Positions 24,508-36,106 of a DNA stretch of 64,000 nucleotides are shown one piece after another. This stretch comes from Volvariella volvacea V23 (taxonomy: Eukaryota > Basidiomycota > Agaricomycetes > Agaricales > Pluteaceae). Every line of letters starts with the position of its first letter. The stretch's first letter is position 1. The notes under the pieces are model-generated. The model was given only the letters and a program-made list of their open reading frames with translations, was not told the DNA's origin and did not search any database. The position numbers and the translations under genes were made by a program. The stretch is from positions 85,964 through 149,963 of the forward strand of contig KB722768.1 of the NCBI GenBank assembly GCA_000349905.1, written 5' to 3'.

Positions 24508-25059
24508 ATGGAACCAGAAGGCGACCCCGCCCAGTTGGCAACAGATTACATACCGGGCCTATCCTTCGAATTAGGCACTAGCATTGTAGAGCAAGTAAGA
24601 GAGAATGTGAAGGAAAGTCCGTCTAGTCTATGCGCTCCGGTCTCAAAAAGCTGCTTCCTACCTTAATTTATCAGTTTCTACATTCCTGAAGGACGACAGG
24701 GGAGGGTGGGTCCCTAAACGTACGGCTGGTCAGATAGTATTGCCCTTCGAAACTTTCTTCCCGCCAGCCCTTTACACACTCATGGCTGACGTAAAGACCA
24801 GTTAGTGCCTTGCCACTATCGAACTCGAGCGGCACGCGAAGCTATGGCTCTGCCACTAGTCCCTGATGACCTGCGCGAGCCTGCCATATGGGTGTTCACG
24901 TCGTTGCTTGAAGGCATGAGGCGTAATCCGACGGGCACGTACAAAATAACAACACCCTACAAGGAAAATCCTCCAATGGATCTAGAAGAAGCATCACTTC
25001 AGGATGCATGTAAAAGAAAGCCAGAGTGTATGCGCGTTTTCTGGATTTACACTGGTTGA
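24508..25059 (+). pseudogene. MYND-family copy G, N-terminal remnant
   Basis: Plus-strand fragment. A possible start at 24508 gives a short segment with EQVREN, resembling the LPSLDEVR exon. After an intron-like gap, LVPDDLREPAIWVFTSLLEG and MDLEEASLQ align with the second N-terminal block of copies E and I. Nothing of the TPR part, finger or C-terminal domain follows before the sequence turns unrelated at about 25070. Confidence 0.45.
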
Positions 25060-25069
25060 CAGAGAGTCG

Positions 25070-25990
25070 AGTATGCGATCAAGCTATCTATACACCTAAT
25101 GTAAGACTCCCGGCTGTGTGGCACTGATGGCAGTACACGTACTAGGCATGCAAAGGACATCCGACCGACAGAAGCCCTCTTGTGTCTTAAAGGATGCACG
25201 TATGACTACCCGTGATACGTACAAATGGACGCGTAGTCTAACGATAGTCTGCAGCCAAAGCTAGTGAGGTTCACTTGAGCTACCGTCCCTCTCTGACTCT
25301 GATAGCGCAAAGATCAAAGCTTACTGTGATTTGGTGCCAATAGGTGGACGTCGTAACTTACTCCTACTGTCTTGCTTCATTAGGCGTTTGGGGTGCCAGC
25401 ATAGGAATTTCAAACGTGCTGATGCAATGGTGGAGCGTACCATCCTTGACACAGGATAAATTACTTCGCCATCAATGATTGGTTTTCAGCACTCTGCAGG
25501 CGTTCCAGGCGAATGACAAGGTTTTGGACAACATGGCATACGTCATCGGTGAAGGCGTCAACTCTAAACTCTGTCCGCTGAATTCGGCTTTCACAAGAGA
25601 GGCATACTTTTTGGGCACGCAGCGCCTTGATTTTCTGCATAAATAATAATGGAATAAGTCCATTGGAAGACCCAATTATCATGCTACCAGTGGGTTTTCT
25701 CCACCTACATAGGTCTCCTATGCTGGAGCTGGTCCCACATGGACACCAGGTACAAACACTGGCGATGTCCGTTCGCCTCCCACATCGTTTTTTATATCGT
25801 GCTTTTTGACCATCAATACTGCACCGTATACAAACGCTGCATAATAAGCAACATTCGTAGGCTGCCGTCATTCGAATCAAACCCCAAAAGCTCTAGACGC
25901 TCGCCACCGCTGGAAGACGTTTGGGCCGATATGAAGAAGAGTTCGTTATATATTCAAGATTCCTGAACTCAGCACCCTTAATACGACAAT
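25070..25990. other. unidentified segment between copies G and H
   Basis: About 0.9 kb that does not match the MYND family. The longest frame is minus 25461-25880 (139 codons), with several Cys pairs (SVCIRC, CTWCPC, CLSC) but no known motif. It may be an insertion, an exon of a lost gene, or non-coding. Confidence 0.3.
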
Positions 25991-25994
25991 TTCC

Positions 25995-27862
25995 TCAAAA
26001 TTAATAGTATCCGAGATCGTGAAGGCCGGAGTACCACCACTTTCGTTCACGGTTCTCGAGGAAGATGGTACCAAGACGGAGATACCGCTTCTTGAAGCAG
26101 TTGGATACACCAAGAAACTACGAGCGCTCCATGACTATGCCTTATCGGCTGAAGTCAAAGATAGTAAATTGTGTTAGCTTGATACTTTCTTATTCTCATT
26201 TATATGTGCATTTCATTAGTACCCGATGATCTACGCGGATTTGTGGTATAGGCACTGAAAAAGCTGGTTCAGATCTAAGACAAAGTTCCCTTCCCGGTAC
26301 TCAGTGATATGTATTCTCAAATCTCACATTTTGGTGACGTGATCGACGAAGTGGATCCGAACATGTCTAACATAGATATGGTATAGCCTTTCTCTCGCTT
26401 TTGTTACTTGAAAACTGAAAGTAGTCCTAGGATCTTGTGTAACTGAAGGCTGTACCTTCACCTCAAGTGGGTATTCACCTACCATCTAACTAAAGCCCCC
26501 ATAGGGTTCTTAACAGGACCGCAGAAGCCGTCCCTTACCTTGAAAAGTGTATCGATCGGGTGACGAGAAGATGTAGTGGTTACTTTCCTGTTTTGAAACT
26601 CTGGACTTGGTGAGGCTTTGATGCATACACGTAAACTTAGTTGCGTGAAGTGGATGCTTAAAAAAGCTCTGGAGGGCATTTAGTCGCCCGAATGTCGGAC
26701 ACGTATTCCTCATTTCGCGGTGGAACCAGTTTTTGTGATACGTGTACACCTGGCCTTCGTCCTTCAGGAATTGGGAGTTGATGCATCTGAGCGCGACAGG
26801 TATTCGTCAAATCATTGGCTTAGCATCACCCTGCTGATCTGCCCAAGACACGTCAAATAGGCAGTTAAATCCTTGAAGAGCAACTCCGACCTGATTGGTG
26901 AAGAAGGACTTCGGGAGCTCTTGATCAAACCAGGATCCAGTCTACACCCTGTACTGACTAGTAAAAGAAGAAGCATGGTTTCGGACCCGGACGCTAAATC
27001 CTATCTTTGGCGTCTTTCAAGCCAGGTACTGTCCACATTGGGATAGTCGTGAACCCGCTGTCAGGCTTTCTTGTTGCGCAGGGTGTAGAATTTTTTGGTA
27101 TTGGTAAGATTCGTTGTAATGGATCGGCTTTCCTTGCGCCTGAATCCTTGTCAGTTCTAAGAAGTGTCAAACAGAGGATTGGAACCGTCATAAGTTGGTG
27201 CGGCTATTGGTATTTCCGTGGCGCAGTTTCTGGTTTCTGACTATCTCATCACCCCTAGGCCCGTATGTCGGTATGGTCTCGTGAACCTCTTATGCTCATT
27301 TTCACTTTAACCGATTGAGATAGGATAATAGCGACAGAGAGAAAGGGTATCAAAGAGATACGAAAGCAAGACCCTGACCTTGCACAACTGAAGGAGGACT
27401 GGCTGAACTGGCGTCTTAGACCCCAAATGCTCCCCACCGACATCCCAATGCATGCGCTATATCTTCACGAAGACTACACGCAAGGCAGGAACTTTATCAT
27501 ATTTTGGAGAATCAAACACACGCCATCCTTTAACGACCTTTTTTGCAAGTTCACGTATATAGAGTTGGTGATGCATTAGGGATTGTTGAGGATATGATGA
27601 AGTTGCGACCAGAGTTCTGCACTTTGTATTTCACAAAGATGGAAAGATAAGGCCATGGATTGGATGCAGTGCGTTATTCATTCTGTTCAGCGTGCGACGA
27701 ATTGATTTGGTTCCCAAGCTAGCCCCTGTAAACGAGAAGCAGATTGAGAAAATGAAATTCAATCCAGAATGGAGAGGGTTGATTGATGTAAAGCATCCGC
27801 TTCAAAAGCTGGAGTGGCCAAATGGTCTGGAGGATCAGGAGCACACTTTTGGGATATTTTGA
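25995..27862 (+). pseudogene. MYND-family copy H, heavily decayed
   Basis: The full family order can be followed but not read. VPDDLRGFVV is followed by TAG where copy I has TGG (VIWALK). The TPR-like part (MLKKALEGI) hits a TAG. GLRELLIKPGSSLHPVL precedes a finger whose first pair is YCPHW, so its second Cys is gone, although CAGCRIFWY remains. The C-terminal domain has DWLNWR, IPMHALYLHED and a frameshift at KFT/VYRVGDAL (near 27555). It closes with FNPEWRGLIDVKHPLQ and DQEHTFGIF with the stop at 27862. Confidence 0.65.
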
Positions 27863-28154
27863 CATGAGTTAGACAATTGCCAGGATATTTGAATCCGGAT
27901 AACATACATAGTTTATGGGCAAAGATATATACTGCCTGTATATGCTGTTACCCCTATCTTCATCCCGGTGTAAAAATATTTAGCTTTCTATATTCTAAGA
28001 AAGTTGCCGGAAATGCGCCGTAATGGGAAACGCAGATGTGGAGGTGCCGCGCGGCAACCACCATCATTCCGTCGCAGGCGCGTCAGTCAGCACTTGTCTC
28101 TCGTTCACCACCACTACTGCTAGCCATCTGTCAAAGTGGACTGTACCCCGGTAG

Positions 28155-30297
28155 ATGAGCAACACAGGTCAAAATAAACCAAGGATGCATCTTGACGTTC
28201 TTGGTGGTAGGATGCCTCCCGGTGTTACGAAGTTGCCGTCCTTGGACGAAGTGCGAAAAGCAGCAATGCATAGTGCGTTTGATCAACTACTTAAATTACC
28301 TCAAATCTTACCCTATAATTACATTAGTTTCGGATAACATGGTCAGACCTGGTGCGGATCGAGGACCCTTTGATTTGGACGTACCAGATTTGGGATGGAT
28401 TCCGGAGGATGTATCGTTAAGGACTGATGTAAATATTTTATACCTATTTTCAAACTATTGTCACGTCCAAGATGGTATGTCTCTCCTGAATTATATCGCT
28501 AACGAGTTATTGACCGAATTTTCGCTTAGTACCAGATGATCTACTCGAACCGGTAATATGGGCCCTTAAGGCAGAGCTCTGTACACTGATGGAATCGCCG
28601 GAGTACGGGTGTGCTGGATCCGATGAAGAATCCGGAAAAACTACCATGGTATGTCTGAATCTATCTTATTTCTGTGCTCACAGACTAACATACTGGGCAT
28701 TAGTACATTAACGTGATGACGAAGCTCGCTCGCCACCTTATGTAGGCATTTCAAAAGCGCCAACCCACTTCCACTAATCGAGCCTTCCCTAGGAAATCGC
28801 GCATTAGTAGACACAAAGAAGCTATTCCGTATCTTAAAGAATGCATAAAGTTGGATGGCGAACATTTCCGCAATTCAAAGCATTATATTTGTAACCCGTA
28901 TGTCCTGAGCTCTACGAGCGCTACTAGACCAATAATTCAAAACCAGATTTCTTTACGAGTATTACGGAGAGGCGCTGATGCATGACAATCTGAGCTAGGC
29001 CCGAAATGTGCTCGAGAAAGCTCTTGAGGGATTTGAAGCTATTAGGACCCATACATCTGGAAACCAGATCGCATACATTTTCAAAACGCGCATTAATCTC
29101 ATCATCACCCTCAAGGAACTGGGCGTTGATGAATCGATACGCCAGAGGTACGAACCTTCTTTCTTCTAATGGCGAACTAGTCAGCAATTGAAATTCTAAT
29201 CATCAAATGCCTTTATCAGCCACGAATCATGGAGTGTTGAGTTTCTCAAGAGAAATCCAGATATGTTCATGGATAAAGACCTTCGAGAAATCTTAATGAA
29301 ACCGCAATTTGCGATGCACCCCGTCTTGACTGCGCTTGGAGGAGAAAAGTGGTTCCAGAAGAGAAGACTAGCTGCAGTGAGGATTTGCATGAATTGCGGT
29401 TTACGGGAACCCGAAGTAAAGCTCTTCAGATGTGCGGCATGTAGATATAGCTGGTATTGGTTAGTTGGATTCACGTTACTCCTAGCTGCTGGTTTGAGTT
29501 TACGGATACTGGTTTAGCTCCAAGGATTGCCAAAAGGCGGACTGGAAATCTCATAAGTAAGTGGCCAATTTTGCTCCGCGAATCTACGGTGACTATATAC
29601 CCTTGCTTTCCGTAGGCCCATTTGCCGGTATGATCTCCCCGAATAATTTCGGCTGCATTTGTCGATTTATTGGCGACAATACCTATGTAGGCCAATTGCA
29701 GAGGATCTGAAAGAAGTTGAGAAGATGAAGTTAGAAGACCCCGTTGGAGTAAAATTCGACTCAGATTGGGGGAAATGGTTAAAGTCTTTTGCGCTTTTGG
29801 TGCCGATACACGCCTTAAACCTTCATCGGGATATAAACAGAGGGAGAACTCATATCATGATCTATGGTGTCACGTATACACCGTCATCTAGGAATCTCAA
29901 GGACAAGATATCCATCGTTGCCGCTGGGGTTTATAAGGTTGACGAAGTGATGTACCTCATCGAAGATGGTATGCGCCTGTCAAAGGGGGAGGGTCCGAAA
30001 TACGTGAAGCAAGAGCTCCAGAAACATGAGACTTTGATTGAGGTCGAAGGGACTGTCGCGGTACTGTACCTCGTGATGAACAGAGATCACCAAAGGTGTT
30101 GGTTTGGTTGCGGTGAGTGTCATGCTGGAATCAGTCTCCCATTAGCACCTACTCATCTACGCTTAGCTCCTATTTCTGCAGAAGACATAAACCGCGTTTC
30201 CTACAATCGAAATTGGAGGAAATTGCTCGATGAAAAGCGTCCCCCACAAAGGATGATGCTGGCTGGAAGCCCCAAAGATAGAGAGCACACCTTTTAA
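28155..30297 (+). pseudogene. MYND-family copy I, near-intact with one in-frame stop
   Basis: Best-preserved plus-strand copy. The ATG at 28155 leads into TKLPSLDEVRKAAMH. Next come VPDDLLEPVIWALKAEL, a short exon ending KLARHLM, RHKEAIPYLKECIK, and YYGEALMHDNLS followed by TAG (near 28997) where copy A has Glu (DLAEAK). Beyond it the frame stays open: NVLEKALEGFEA, DLREILMKPQFAMHPVLTALGG, and a complete finger (CMNC, CAAC, then YCSKDCQKADWKSHKPIC over two introns). The C-terminal domain reads DWGKWLKSF, GVYKVDEVMYLIED, CWFGC, NRNWRKLLDEKRPP and DREHTF with its stop. Apart from the single TAG it would be functional; the codon could lie in an unrecognised intron. The frame 29659-30297 by itself encodes the C-terminal domain. 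Confidence 0.6.
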
Positions 30298-30299
30298 GA

Positions 30300-31004
30300 A
30301 TCTGTAAATACAGCTTTATATGGACATACTGCTGTTTCCTGTCAACTTATGCGGTCTCAATCTTTGCGTTATGAATGATACGCTTGATAACGTTGTTATG
30401 GTATTTCACGTCTGGTTTGTTTCTCCGGCCCTCCAATACTAAGCTAAGTAGTGGTTACGTTCTCTAAATTAGCCTTCGTTCTAACTGAATTAAGGATTGA
30501 ATGGCTCCACTACGGAGTGGGTACACAGCGCGATCATGAGGACCGAGTATAGGATACACTCATCGCCGGAGAAGCGGAGACTATAATCACAGGCACGGCA
30601 CTTAAGTGAAACCCCAGCCACCAGCACAATACCTTTCTCCGAGAATGGGTATACCCAAATAGTAGTGGGCGCCCAATCCGACCCCCTCTTGCAATGCTCA
30701 CGCCTCAGGTCTTGCTTGTTCAGTCTCACTGTACTCAAACCTTGAAGGATAGCATAGACTGGCACGTGGTTAAGCTATCATTCTGTAGTGCTTGCATAGC
30801 CGGTTTACGGGGCGGAGTTAAATTGTGCGATTAATGGGTGCCACCATCAATTGCAATGCTGACTGTTTCCCACTTTCATCGCTAACCACTGCCGACGGTA
30901 TTGTCCCTTACCTTTTGATGCGGTGTACGCGGGGACACTCTGCACTTTTACTTTACCAGGTTTACCTTTATAAGACATGGAGGTAACTCGACAAGGTACA
31001 GTAT
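30300..31004. other. gap after the MYND array
   Basis: About 0.7 kb with one minus frame (30490-30765, 91 codons) that has no known motif. Probably non-coding. Confidence 0.35.
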
Positions 31005-31248
31005 ATGGTCAAGATGCGACAGCCGATGTCAAATGCTGTCTTTACCCGGTTCTGCCTTACCACCTGCACAATCGTCTTCATGCTCACTCTGGCAGGAGGT
31101 ACGCAATACTAGAACTGCTCATTTAGCACACACATGCATTTCTGAAGGCTCTAGGCCTGATTCGTGATCTGCGGAATGTGGATTGTGTACCGGGGCAACG
31201 ACATTATATTAGGAGACGCCTTGAAATGCAGCTATTACATACTCAGTA
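31005..31248 (+). CDS. possible small secreted protein
   Basis: Weak candidate. An ATG at 31005 opens a hydrophobic leader (TTCTIVFMLTLAGG) that could be a signal peptide. A GTACGC donor near 31100 and a TCTAG acceptor about 50 nt later join it to a short basic exon ending at about 31248. TTTATAAG lies about 40 nt upstream. The mature peptide would be only some 30 residues with one Cys. I know no homologue, and chance is a real alternative. Confidence 0.2.
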
Positions 31249-31417
31249 ATATTCTCCTACTGGTAAAGCTTTGTGGCTTTCCATCATTCAGACTCGCTTA
31301 TAACGATCTAGGAACGCACAGCTCCAGAGGAAACCTAGGCCAATTTTTGGAGAGCGGGGTAGAATCCTGGGTCGCCTGTGGTCCTAACCGCCGGAGCTGA
31401 ATAAGACAGCTATCAGC

Positions 31418-31424
31418 TATAAAT
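31418..31424 (+). promoter_or_regulatory. TATA box of the FAD monooxygenase
   Basis: TATAAAT about 75 nt before the ATG at 31493, followed by a pyrimidine-rich stretch typical of fungal transcription starts. Confidence 0.5.
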
Positions 31425-31492
31425 CTTCTCTGCATCCTACTCTGCCTCTCATTCCTTCTCCTAACTTCGTATCAACAAGAAATTTGAACGTC

Positions 31493-33553
31493 ATGTCCTC
31501 TCCCAAGTTTCACGTTGCCATCTGGTTGGTGTCGCGAAATCTCGCATCATTCATGTAACACTTACAATATTGGACTCTAGCGGTGGAGGTATTGGTGGGC
31601 TGGCTACGGCAGGTACGCTATGTCCCCATGTCTCTATGCCTCTATTAGCTGACAAAACTCGATGCATCGCTCATTTCATCGCCCAATTCACAGTCGCATT
31701 CGCCAAGTACCCTGATATCACTGTCGATATCTATGAAGCCGCTCCCAAATTTTCTGAAGTTGGGGCTGGTATTGGTGTCTGGCCACGGATTTGGAAGACT
31801 TTGGCTAAACTTGGAATTGATGAAGAGCTTGCGCAGGTAACTGCGCTAAAACCGACTTACAACGAAGGTAGTATTCGGACGCTCTTTTTTATGGGTAACA
31901 ATTCTAAGTTTACTCTTCAGTTGACACCTTCATCTTCCGCAAAGCCGATCAGCCTGAAGGATTGGACTTCTACAAGCTCGTCACCCAAGGTAAGCTTCAC
32001 TGACTAAGTGGTTTTATGCCTCCTACTCACTATAATCATAGGAAGTTTCATTCGGTACCACAGGCCAGACTTCCTTCAGGTCCTTATCAACCACATTCCC
32101 TCGACCTACAACACCCACTTCCTTCACCGGCTGCAAACCTACAACCGCCTCCCATCCGGAAAAATCGAACTCGTCTTCGAGAATGGCGTCAAATCGACCT
32201 GCGACATCCTCATTGGAGCAGACGGGATCAAGTCATCTGTTCGCCGTAAGCTCTTAACCGAGCAAGCCGCAGACGCGTTGAAAGAAGGCCGCTTCGCCGA
32301 TGCAGAAGACCTCAAGAGCAAGATTGAGCCTCACTGGACTGGGATTGTGGCATACAGGGCATTGATTCCAACGGAAAGGTTGGCGGCGTATCGCGACGCA
32401 AACGCGGATAAGAACATTCGAGTTCCGCAAACCACGTCTATTCCCATCATGGTATGTGGTACCCATCTTAACCCGTGTTTTGTTTCTCAATTTAACTCTG
32501 CGTCGGCCCCTGACCTATCCCGTTCACCCTGATCTTCAGTACATGGGACAGCATGTGGTACGTGGCTTACCCTGTGTTCGGGGTTGATTGGATTATAACC
32601 TTATCACTGACCAAATTTGCACGCCAGAATGTTGTCGTATATCCCATCTCTAAAGGGAAGGTTATCAACGTCGCCGCCTTCCATGCAAAGGAAGAGCTAG
32701 CAGGCACCACTTTCCCCGGTCCGTGGGTGACAAACGTGGAGAAGGACGACCTGCTGGCGACACATTCCCACTGGGAACCAGAGTTGAAGGGCATTCTGGA
32801 GGTACTGCCCTGCGTCTTTGCGACCCAATTCAGAACTCACACGTTGTACACCCAGTGCGTCGAGAAACCATCGAGATGGGCAATCCACATGGTCAAACCT
32901 CTCCGATCCTGGGTGAAGGGCTCAGTTGCCCTATTAGGCGATGCAGTGAGTCTGAAACTTTCTCTACCCCGGTCCTCCTGATGTCTGATGGGCGAGCTAT
33001 TTCTGCTGCTGGTAAATGTATTATTGCCAATCAGGCACACGCTATGTCGCCCCAACAAGCATCCGGGGCGGGGCAGGCCATCGAGGTACGTGAGAACGCA
33101 TCATTGCTCTTTCCAAGACATCAAGAGGACGATCGTTACCTCATTCATCGTCGACTTTGATTCTTAGGACGCTTACATCCTTGCGACACTACTTGGCCAT
33201 CCGTTGACGACACTGCAAAACATCGATGAAGTGCTGGAGATCTACGACTCGATTCGCCGGCCGATGGCTACTGAGGTTCAAGAGCGCTCCTTGTTGAACG
33301 GGAGATACTTTGGTCTTCAATTACCCGGATTAGACTCCACGACAGAATTTGACAGGTTACCTGAGATTGGAGAGGCTATTAAGGCTAATTGGAGTTGGAG
33401 TAAGTCTTCGTGTTGGCTATTTTGGCGGGCCGCGACCCTGGTGCTGATGGTTATGATCTAGCTTGGTCCACGACTTTGGACAAGTCCATTCAAGACGCCT
33501 TGAGGATGTTGGAGAACTCGGAAGGCTTAGGGATGGCCCAAGCCAGATTGTAA
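31493..33553 (+). CDS. FAD-dependent aromatic monooxygenase, salicylate-hydroxylase-like
   Basis: Class A flavoprotein monooxygenase of about 430-450 residues, using NAD(P)H and O2 to hydroxylate an aromatic ring. About eleven exons join in phase. The Rossmann motif GGGIGGLAT follows VAIC at the N-terminus. Then come DIYEAAPKFSEVGAGIGVWP, RYHRPDFLQVLI, the DG motif ILIGADGIKSSVRRKL, and the FAD-ribityl GD motif VALLGDAAHAMSPQQASGAGQAIEDA split over two introns. The tail IYDSIRRP and ERSLLNGRYFG is typical of salicylate hydroxylase relatives. No signal peptide, so it is intracellular. The real substrate may be salicylate, another hydroxybenzoate or a secondary metabolite. It converges with the covalent-FAD oxidoreductase, with 204 nt between the stop codons. 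Confidence 0.88.
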
Positions 33554-33757
33554 CAACACTTTTCTTCTTTCTCTTCGAACAGCACTGGACAGTTCCGCTT
33601 TCGAAATCCATTGTATAACAGTCGTTAGAAATGTAGAATGTATATAAGCCAATTACAAATCCAACGAACATACTAAGATATCCAAAAGTCCAAGCGGGAG
33701 CGAAAGCAAGGGGGTATAAGTAGACGATCTAGACAAAGCAAGGCAGTCATCCACGAT

Positions 33758-35981
33758 TTACAACTCTCCCTCCAATCGCTTGCGCACGACTTGGCCCGGC
33801 ACAGGCACCTTGAACCCACCCGCGAGACCCATCACGTCCTGAGGATCGACCCTCTGCTTCACATTAGTCATCCACGCCAAGTTCGGCCCCCAAATCCTCT
33901 CAGCCGGGGTGCTGCCGAGCGCATAGTTGGGGTACAGCGACACCTCGCTTCCGGCGAGCGACGCCTGACCGTCGCTGACGGCGAACTGCTCGATACGGGC
34001 AGCGCTCTCTTGGATGGCCTGGTGCAGCTCGTCGTCAAAGTTGGGGAGTGTCCAGGCCCAGTAGATGTTGAAGGGGGAGTAGGAGGTCGAGGTGGAGCGG
34101 GAGAAGGGGTACGCGCTGGAGTTGGCGGGGGCGTGCGTGGTGATGTCGTTGAGGAAGGGCTCGAGGACGTAGGTTACGAAGACGCCAGACTTGGAGAGGA
34201 TTGAAAGGCTTGCTTGCTAGATTGGTGGATGTGTTAGTTGGCGTGCTGGCAGGAACGTGAGAGGCACTTACAGTGGCCTCTTCGGCAATGAAGTCAACCA
34301 GGGCTTTGGAGTAGGTCTCGAGAGCCAATGTGTGGAATGCGCCGCTAATCAAAGGCGTTTTAGCGGCCAGAGGGAGAGGGAAAGATTAGAGCTTACCGAG
34401 TACCAGCAGTTGTGGCAGCAGAGGGCATGTTCTGCATGAACTCAAGGTAGCTCCTGGTCCCGACGTCCTTGTGGACAGCGGGGAGCTCCAAGAAGGCATC
34501 GAACGTGCCTGGAGGTGGCTCGGGTCCGTCATAGAACAGTTGTACGCTTGGGTAGTGCTATCAAAGGCGATGCTCGTGAGACCGTCAAGGCTGAGGCACC
34601 AATGGGGCAGAACCTACCTGGCCGACGGCGATGCTGTATGTCCCGAGCAAGCTAGCCTTGGGGTCTGTAGACTGAGCAAAGTTGGCGTGTGCAGTTGAAA
34701 GTGCGTCGTAGGACTCTGTTGTGTAGATGATGAATCCACCCTGCACGGACGGTCAGGAAGAATTGAAGGATGCGAAGAGCAAGATAGCAACTTACCCAGA
34801 CGGGACCCTGTTCGTGGGTTCGGAAGTGGAAGCGAGTAACGATACCCTACAAAAACTGGCGTTGAGCAACCAGTGCATGCATCCGATACAAAAGAGACAC
34901 ACGAAGTTGTTCAATCCTCCCTTGATGGCGGAGAAGAGCTCGGGATCATTATCAGCACTAACGAACGCAATCTCTCCAGTAGGCTTGACGACATCAAACC
35001 CAGCGACATTATCGAGCGTCAACCCGTGCTGGTTCGTCTTCCACGAATATCCTATCACGACGCGTAAATGCCAAGTCAACCACGACAACCGGGGGCTACT
35101 CACCACCACCGAGAGTGAATCCAGCAACACCGACACCCATAACGCGTCCACCAGGGACATTGACACCGTGCGGGTCCAAGGCAGCATAGACGTCGTCCCA
35201 GAGCGCACCAGCCCCGACAGTCGCGATCTGAGTAGCGGGGTCATATGCAACGTCTTTCATCCTCGTCATGGCGATTTGCACGCCGGTCGTCGACGAGAAT
35301 CCGGGGTTGGTGGTGTGTCCTCCACCCTTGACCTGTTGAGCATGTGATTTGTTAGCGATGAAGCGAAGCGAAGACGGTTGAGAGGGTGATGTGAAATGGG
35401 AAAGGGTTGGAGACGAGACAAGACGCGACGTACGGCGAAAGGTGACCGTGTTTGGCCGATGATGTTGAGGATGGCAGCTACATCTTCAGGTGTGCCGGGT
35501 TCAACGACGCAGGAGGATTGTTGGACGCTCGATGTCGCCCAGTGTTTGATGCCCTCTGCATATCCATCTACGCCTGTACAACGCAAACAGGGGTGGGAGC
35601 GGTGAGACGACGCGCGACGCGAGCTTTGAACAAGGACTCAACCATACCTGGATAAAAGACCTCTGACGCGGCAGAAATAGCCTCCGCAATCTGCTCACAG
35701 GCGGGATCGGAGCTGACGTTGGTGTTGACGTTTTCGGGAACGGAGGAATCGGTGGGGATGGGTATATCGTTGATGTTAATGCTGGTTGGAGTAGCTGAGT
35801 CAACGGGCGTGGCGGCATCAGTTGGCGCGGCGACGGGCACGTCAGTTGGAGTGGCGACGTCAACTGGGTTTGCTACATCGGCTGGCGCGTCGACAGGTAC
35901 GTCTTGGGATGAAACCGCGGCGAAGAGGGTGGTGCTCAAGGCCACAAAGGTGAGCAAGTTGGAGAACTTGAAGGACAGCAT
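33758..35981 (-). CDS. secreted covalent-FAD oxidoreductase (PCMH/BBE type)
   Basis: Extracellular flavin oxidase of the berberine-bridge/6-hydroxynicotine-oxidase group. The start is MLSFKFSNLLTFVALSTTLF, a signal peptide, then a tract of about 45 residues of Val/Pro/Asp/Ala/Thr repeats (VDAPADVANPVDVATPTDVP). The FAD-binding domain has VEPGTPEDVAAIL, VKGGGHTTNPGFSS (His for 8-alpha linkage), VGAGALWDDVY and VPGGRVMGVGVAGFTLGGG. The last lacks the Cys that doubly linked enzymes carry, so FAD is probably bound through His alone. The C-terminal BBE block reads NVKQRVDPQDVMGLAGGFKV. Several short introns. Substrates of the family include alcohols, sugars and alkaloids; none can be assigned here. 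Confidence 0.88.
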
Positions 35982-36098
35982 CGTTCCGCGTGTACCACTG
36001 GGCGCTCTACAACCACAACAGGCGGGGTGCAGGAGGAGAAAAGTGGAAGGGTGTTGGATATTTTTGGGAGGAAGAGCAAGAAAAACCAACCTAAGTTT

Positions 36099-36106
36099 TT
36101 TTTATA
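36099..36106 (-). promoter_or_regulatory. TATA box of the FAD oxidoreductase
   Basis: TATAAAAA on the minus strand, about 118 nt before the ATG at 35981. Confidence 0.45.

Noticed and set aside
2433..30297. MYND copies as SET/MYND methyltransferases
   Set aside because: No SET-domain motifs flank the fingers; the surrounding blocks are a different, conserved architecture.
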